Assembly: GCF_002278925.1 (NCBI RefSeq)
Contig: NZ_NCJH01000006.1
Coordinates: forward strand, 1 to 64,000
DNA: 64,000 nucleotides
Source: Polaromonas sp. 39-63-25
GTDB lineage: Bacteria > Pseudomonadota > Gammaproteobacteria > Burkholderiales > Burkholderiaceae_C
Direction: 5' to 3'
Part shown: one piece after another, positions 60,920 through 64,000 of the stretch
Layout: every line of letters starts with the position of its first letter
Numbering within the stretch: the stretch's first letter is position 1
The notes under the pieces: generated by a model
Seen by the model: only the letters and a program-made list of their open reading frames with translations
What the model was told of the DNA's origin: nothing
The model's database searches: none
Made by a program: the position numbers and the translations under genes

Positions 60920-62662
60920 ATGACCGACCCCAAGACCCCCCGGAAGAAACCCGAAGAGCTACGCAGCCAGCAATGGTTTGGCCGCCAGGACCGCGACGGT
61001 TTCGCCTACCGCAGCTGGGTCAAGGGCAAGGGTGTGCCGCACGACCAGTTCGACGGCCGGCCCGTCATCGGCATCTGCAACACCTTCAGCGAACTGACAC
61101 CCTGCAACAGCCACTTCCGCACGATTGCCGAGCAGGTCAAGATCGGTGTGTACGAGGCCGGCGGTTTCCCGCTGGAGTTCCCGGTCATGTCCTTGGGCGA
61201 AACCCTGCTGCGCCCGACCGCCATGCTGTACCGCAACCTCGCCAGCATGGACGTCGAGGAAAGCATTCGCGGCAACCCGATCGACGGCGTCGTGCTGCTG
61301 ATGGGTTGCGACAAGACCACGCCGTCGCTGGTCATGGGTGCGGCCAGCGTGGACCTGCCCACCGTGGGCGTCAGCGGCGGCCCCATGCTCAGCGGCAAGT
61401 GGCGCGGGCAGGAGCTCGGTTCGGGCACCGGCGTCTGGAGCATGAGCGAGCAGGTGCGTGCCGGCACGCTCAAGCTCGCCGACTTTTTTGAAGCCGAAAG
61501 CTGCATGCACCGCAGCCACGGCCACTGCATGACCATGGGCACGGCCTCCACCATGGCCAGCATGGTCGAGGCGCTGGGCATAGGCCTGCCGGGCAACGCG
61601 GCCTACCCGGCCGTCGATGGCCGGCGCAATGTGCTGGCGCGCATGGCCGGACGCCGTGCGGTCGAGATGGTGCATGAAGACCTGATACTCTCGAAAATCC
61701 TCACACGTGAAGCGTTTGAAAACGCCATCAAGACCCTGGCCGCGATTGGCGGATCGACCAACGCGGTGATCCACCTGATTGCGATGGCCGGCCGCATCGG
61801 CGTGAAACTCACAGTGGACGACTTCGACCGCCTGGCCAGCGAGCTGCCCTGCCTGGTCAACCTGCAGCCGTCCGGCAAGTTCCTGATGGAAGATTTCTGC
61901 TACGCCGGCGGCCTGCCGGTGGTCATGAAGGAAATCGCGCAGCACCTGCACACGGGCGCCATCACCGCCAATGGAAAAACCATAGGCGAGAACATTGCCG
62001 ATGCACAGAACTACAACACCGAGGTGATCCGTCCGCTGGCCACGCCGTTCAAGGACAAGGCCGGCATTGCCGTGCTGCGCGGCAACCTGTCGCCGCGCGG
62101 CGCCGTCATCAAGCCGAGTGCGGCGACGCCCGCACTCATGGTGCACACCGGCCGTGCGGTAGTGTTTGAAAACATCGAGGACTTCCACGCCCGCATCGAC
62201 GACGAAGACCTCGACATCGACGAGACCTGTGTCATGGTGCTGAAAAACTGCGGTCCCAAGGGTTACCCCGGCATGGCCGAAGTCGGCAACATGCCGCTGC
62301 CGCCCAAGGTGCTGCGCAAGGGCATCACCGACATGGTGCGCATCAGCGACGCCCGCATGAGCGGCACCGCCTACGGCACGGTGGTGCTGCACACGGCGCC
62401 CGAAGCGGCGGCCGGCGGCCCGCTGGCGATTGTGCAGAACGGCGACCTGATCGAACTCAACGTGCCCGAGCGCAAGCTGCATCTGCATATCAGCGACGAG
62501 GAGCTGGCGCGCCGCCTGGCCGAATGGAAAGCACCCCCGCCGCCGCTGTCCTCGGGTTACTGGAAACTGTATGTTGACCATGTGCTGCAGGCCGACGAGG
62601 GCGTGGACCTGGACTTCCTGGTCGGCAAACGCGGCTCCTTCGTGCCGCGCGACAACCACTGA
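60920..62662 (+). CDS. IlvD/Edd-family aldonate dehydratase (L-arabinonate dehydratase-like)
   Basis: This 580-residue Fe-S dehydratase of the IlvD/Edd family converts aldonates to 2-keto-3-deoxy acids. Cluster ligands fit L-arabinonate dehydratase: Cys62 (TPCNSH), Cys130 (MGCDKTTP) and Cys203 (SHGHCMTMG), with Lys132 as the Mg-bound carbamylated lysine candidate. IGGSTNAVIH and the C-terminal MRISDARMSGTAYG-type motif are present. Members also act on D-galactonate or D-fuconate. The linked dgoK, which phosphorylates 2-keto-3-deoxygalactonate, fits one of these substrates. It is divergent from the regulator. Confidence 0.9.
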   Translation: MTDPKTPRKKPEELRSQQWFGRQDRDGFAYRSWVKGKGVPHDQFDGRPVIGICNTFSELTPCNSHFRTIAEQVKIGVYEAGGFPLEFPVMSLGETLLRPTAMLYRNLASMDVEESIRGNPIDGVVLLMGCDKTTPSLVMGAASVDLPTVGVSGGPMLSGKWRGQELGSGTGVWSMSEQVRAGTLKLADFFEAESCMHRSHGHCMTMGTASTMASMVEALGIGLPGNAAYPAVDGRRNVLARMAGRRAVEMVHEDLILSKILTREAFENAIKTLAAIGGSTNAVIHLIAMAGRIGVKLTVDDFDRLASELPCLVNLQPSGKFLMEDFCYAGGLPVVMKEIAQHLHTGAITANGKTIGENIADAQNYNTEVIRPLATPFKDKAGIAVLRGNLSPRGAVIKPSAATPALMVHTGRAVVFENIEDFHARIDDEDLDIDETCVMVLKNCGPKGYPGMAEVGNMPLPPKVLRKGITDMVRISDARMSGTAYGTVVLHTAPEAAAGGPLAIVQNGDLIELNVPERKLHLHISDEELARRLAEWKAPPPPLSSGYWKLYVDHVLQADEGVDLDFLVGKRGSFVPRDNH

Positions 62663-62677
62663 TTCACAAGGCTTGAC

Positions 62678-63679
62678 ATGAAATTACTCATCACAGGCGG
62701 CGCCGGTTTTGTGGGCGCCAGGCTGGCCCGCGCAATTCTTCAAAAGGGCCAGCTCGATGGCCAGACCGTTGACGAGCTGCACATTGCCGACATGTTTGCC
62801 CCGCCGGCCGATCTGGCGGCCGACACGCGGGTGCGGGTGCACACCGGCCCGCTGCTCAACCAGTCGGTCCTGTTTGCCAGCGGCTTCGACGCCGTATTCC
62901 ACCTGGCCTCGGCCGTGTCGGGCGAGTGCGAACTGGACTTCGACCTGGGCCTGCGCTCCAACCTCGACAGCACCCGCCTTCTGCTCGACGGCCTGCGCCA
63001 GGCCGGCAATGCCCCGCGCCTGGTGTTCGCCAGTTCGGTGGCGGTCTTCGGCCCGGATGTATCCAACCCGCTGCCAGACCTCGTGAGCGACCACACCCTG
63101 CCGTCGCCGCAGACCTCCTATGGCATGCACAAGCTGGTGTGTGAACACCTGATAACCGACTACACCCGCAAGGGTTTTGTCGACGGCCGGTCGGCGCGCC
63201 TGATGACCGTCACCGTGCGCCCGGGCAAACCCAACGGCGCGGCGTCCTCGTTTTTCAGCGGCATCATCCGCGAGCCCCTGGCCGGCGTGGAAACCACCTG
63301 CCCGGTGGATGCGAGCGTCACGCATCCCGTGTCATCGCCGTCGAACACGGTGCATGGCCTGATTACCGTGTTCGAGGCCAGCCAGCAAGCCATGGGCGGG
63401 CGGCTGGCGCTCAACCTGCCGGGCCTCAATGTCAGCGTCGGTGAGATGCTGCAGGCCCTGGAAGAGGTCGCCGGCCCCGAGGTCCGCCGGCGGGTGCGTT
63501 TTGAACGCGACGAACGCATCGCCGGCATCGTCGCCAACTGGGCGCGCGGCGCCAGCGCCGGTCGGGCGCACGCCCTCGGCCTGAAGCCCGACGCTTCCTT
63601 CAAGGCCATCATTGAACAGTACATCGAGGATTGCCGCAGCCCCGCCTACCCGGCCGATGCCCTGCAGGGCATGTCCTGA
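62678..63679 (+). CDS. denD: D-erythronate dehydrogenase-like epimerase-family enzyme (DenD)
   Basis: This 333-residue extended SDR has a TGGAGFVG Rossmann loop (residues 6-13), LVFASSVAVFG, and the catalytic SYGMHKL (Tyr-x3-Lys). The C-terminal part (RPGKPNGAASSFFSGIIREPLAG) is characteristic of DenD proteins, which oxidise D-erythronate to 2-keto-D-erythronate. Substrate here is inferred; a related sugar acid is possible. It is 15 bp after the dehydratase gene. Confidence 0.85.
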   Translation: MKLLITGGAGFVGARLARAILQKGQLDGQTVDELHIADMFAPPADLAADTRVRVHTGPLLNQSVLFASGFDAVFHLASAVSGECELDFDLGLRSNLDSTRLLLDGLRQAGNAPRLVFASSVAVFGPDVSNPLPDLVSDHTLPSPQTSYGMHKLVCEHLITDYTRKGFVDGRSARLMTVTVRPGKPNGAASSFFSGIIREPLAGVETTCPVDASVTHPVSSPSNTVHGLITVFEASQQAMGGRLALNLPGLNVSVGEMLQALEEVAGPEVRRRVRFERDERIAGIVANWARGASAGRAHALGLKPDASFKAIIEQYIEDCRSPAYPADALQGMS

Positions 63680-63726
63680 ACCATGCCCACCGGCAGGCCT
63701 GACGCCGCTCCCTGCACGCAGCCCGC

Positions 63727-64000
63727 ATGAACGGCCGACGATTGCTGGCCGTGGACTGGGGCACCTCGTCGCTGCGCGGCGCGTTGGTGGCGCCTGACGG
63801 TCAGGTGCTGGAAGAACGCGCCCTGGCACGCGGCATTCTCAGTGTGGCGGCAGGCGAATTTCCGGCGGTTTTTGAAAACGCGTTTGGCGACTGGATGACG
63901 GCCGGCACCTTGTGCCTGATCTCGGGCATGGCCGGCAGCCAGCAGGGCTGGCGGGAAGCGCCCTACTGCGCCTGTCCGGCGGGTTTCAGCGACATCGCCG
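63727..64000 (+). CDS. dgoK: 2-dehydro-3-deoxygalactonokinase, 5' part (cut by window end)
   Basis: The first 91 codons are present. The start MNGRRLLAVDWGTSSLRGAL carries the nucleotide-binding DWGTSSLR of the DgoK family. LARGILSVAAGEFPAVF and LISGMAGSQQGWREAPYCACPAG follow, all typical of DgoK. The enzyme phosphorylates 2-keto-3-deoxygalactonate in the DeLey-Doudoroff route. An aldolase (dgoA) may follow beyond the window. 47 bp after denD. Confidence 0.85.
   Translation, partial: MNGRRLLAVDWGTSSLRGALVAPDGQVLEERALARGILSVAAGEFPAVFENAFGDWMTAGTLCLISGMAGSQQGWREAPYCACPAGFSDIA

Overview
This is 64 kb of high-GC chromosomal DNA from a betaproteobacterium, most likely a member of the Comamonadaceae (Polaromonas/Rhodoferax/Variovorax-like). 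That placement is an inference from the gene families, from the dispersed repeats that recur between genes, and from the gene neighbourhoods. No rRNA, tRNA, CRISPR array, insertion sequence or prophage was seen.

Region 1-17 kb is mostly housekeeping and small metabolic genes: a type II NADH dehydrogenase, a small basic protein, a VF530-family protein convergent with an orphan F0 c-subunit, RluA, a secreted intradiol dioxygenase-like protein, an SDR, UspA, DUF427, a glycine-zipper protein, a cupin, a serine hydrolase, a MetE-core (MesD-like) methionine synthase, an LLM flavoprotein, YaeQ, a K+ channel with a zinc-ribbon tail, an acyl-CoA synthetase, an MFS transporter and a FrnE-like DsbA.

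Region 17-28 kb is a metal-resistance island. CadR and a short CDF transporter plus DUF3703 flank a MerR-type operator. A plus-strand copper operon follows (Cys/His-rich secreted protein, small secreted protein, TolC-like lipoprotein, two-domain multicopper oxidase, CpxP-like protein, cupredoxin, DUF411, CusF-like). It converges on a minus-strand set (YVTN propeller, broken SRPBCC gene, DUF2933, Tat-exported protein, Cys/His-rich exported protein). The latter set starts behind a perfect FNR-type box. A P-type cation ATPase coupled to a Na+/Ca2+-type exchanger and an orphan membrane-anchored TAXI protein follow.

Region 33-49 kb is a complete minus-strand tad/Flp pilus locus: two pilins, prepilin peptidase, CpaB, secretin, lipoprotein, TadG/E-type pseudopilins, TadZ, TadA ATPase, TadB/C and TadD. 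Its distal end abuts a 1286-residue GGDEF-EAL protein, which suggests c-di-GMP control of adhesion.

Region 50-54.8 kb carries DUF1415, EttA, RhlE and a Rossmann protein whose start is embedded out of frame in the rhlE tail. Region 54.9-64 kb is a sugar-acid catabolic cluster. An FCD-type GntR regulator, a TRAP transporter (DctQMP), an enolase-superfamily dehydratase, gluconokinase and a cupin lie on the minus strand. An IlvD/Edd-type aldonate dehydratase, D-erythronate dehydrogenase-like DenD and a 2-dehydro-3-deoxygalactonokinase (cut by the window end) diverge on the plus strand.

The least expected material is non-coding. Three dispersed repeat families are present. One is about 230 bp long and built of hairpins whose stems differ between copies but stay paired. 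Another is about 50-60 bp with eight copies, two of which lie inside reading frames, one forming most of a signal peptide.
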